64,000 nt of DNA from Erysipelatoclostridium sp. An173 (lineage in GTDB: Bacteria; Bacillota_I; Bacilli_A; Erysipelotrichales; Coprobacillaceae): positions 117,969 to 181,968 of the forward strand of contig NZ_NFKR01000001.1 of assembly GCF_002160495.1 (NCBI RefSeq), read 5' to 3'. Every line of letters begins with the position of its first letter. The stretch's first letter is position 1. The notes under the pieces were generated by a model, which had not been told where the DNA came from, searched no databases, and saw nothing but the letters and a program-made list of their open reading frames with translations. The position numbers were made by a program, and so were the translations under genes. Of this stretch, positions 63,962-64,000 are shown in pieces.

Positions 63962-64000
63962 TTATATTTTTATTCAAGCTAAAAAAGTGTAGTCTTGAAA

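Overview
The window is AT-rich bacterial chromosome with Bacillota-type signals: strong Shine-Dalgarno sites, sigma-A promoters, hairpin/U-run terminators, four T-box leaders and CIRCE elements. Low GC, Bacillus-like gene order and many small membrane proteins fit a gut Erysipelotrichia (Thomasclavelia/Coprobacillus type). That assignment is inference; no rRNA is present to test it. I see no tRNA, rRNA, CRISPR array, insertion sequence, phage or integrase. This is mostly core chromosome with small accessory insertions.

Layout. 0.1-3.3 kb: a TtcA-like tRNA thiolase, then an RpiR regulator beside a 6-phospho-beta-glucosidase. 3.4-6.5 kb: tyrS under a Tyr T-box, then an ECF sigma/anti-sigma pair. 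6.5-9.7 kb: murC-ytxG-ytxH-ccpA. 9.7-19 kb: comN-recJ-apt-rel, then hisS-aspS-pepP under a T-box whose specifier reads GACAC. 19-24 kb: divergent spoVB, then an amino-acid ABC importer plus aminotransferase under a probable Arg T-box. 24-30.6 kb: HAD phosphatase, a nucleoside phosphorylase broken by a stop codon, an ABC exporter, Na/Pi cotransporter and a DUF2812 protein. 30.6-34 kb: copper module copA-csoR with a copZ domain fused in frame, and a nitroreductase. 34-37 kb: htpG behind two CIRCE elements, and a HAD phosphatase. 37-40.8 kb: an iron operon, feoA-feoA-feoB plus four small membrane proteins. 40.9-45 kb: two more GH1 enzymes and a divergent RpiR regulator sharing an inverted-repeat motif. 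45-47.8 kb: an FtsX-type permease with a motif-degenerate ABC ATPase, next to a 30-codon peptide gene and an acetyltransferase. 47.9-51.8 kb: pfkA, maf, pnp. 51.9-54.5 kb: a TPR/cold-shock protein, a DtxR-type regulator and a ZIP transporter. 54.6-57.7 kb: an ABC importer of the TrpXYZ kind whose T-box reads as Phe (UUC). 57.7-63.8 kb: DUF421 protein, a small membrane protein, then mltG-trmR-trhP-trhP-udk-greA.

How it works together. Several blocks match Bacillus subtilis gene order as I know it: murC-ytxGH-ccpA, comN/spoVB-recJ-apt-rel, hisS-aspS and yrrLMNO-udk-greA. Uncharged-tRNA sensing controls two synthetase units and two amino-acid importers. Carbon use is represented by three phospho-beta-glucosidases, two RpiR regulators, CcpA and PfkA. 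Metal homeostasis is represented by CsoR/CopA, Feo, DtxR and ZIP. The most unusual items are the copper chaperone nested in copA, the degenerate ABC ATPase with an adjacent micro-ORF, the overlapping His/Asp T-box specifier, and the Phe T-box on an aromatic-type transporter.
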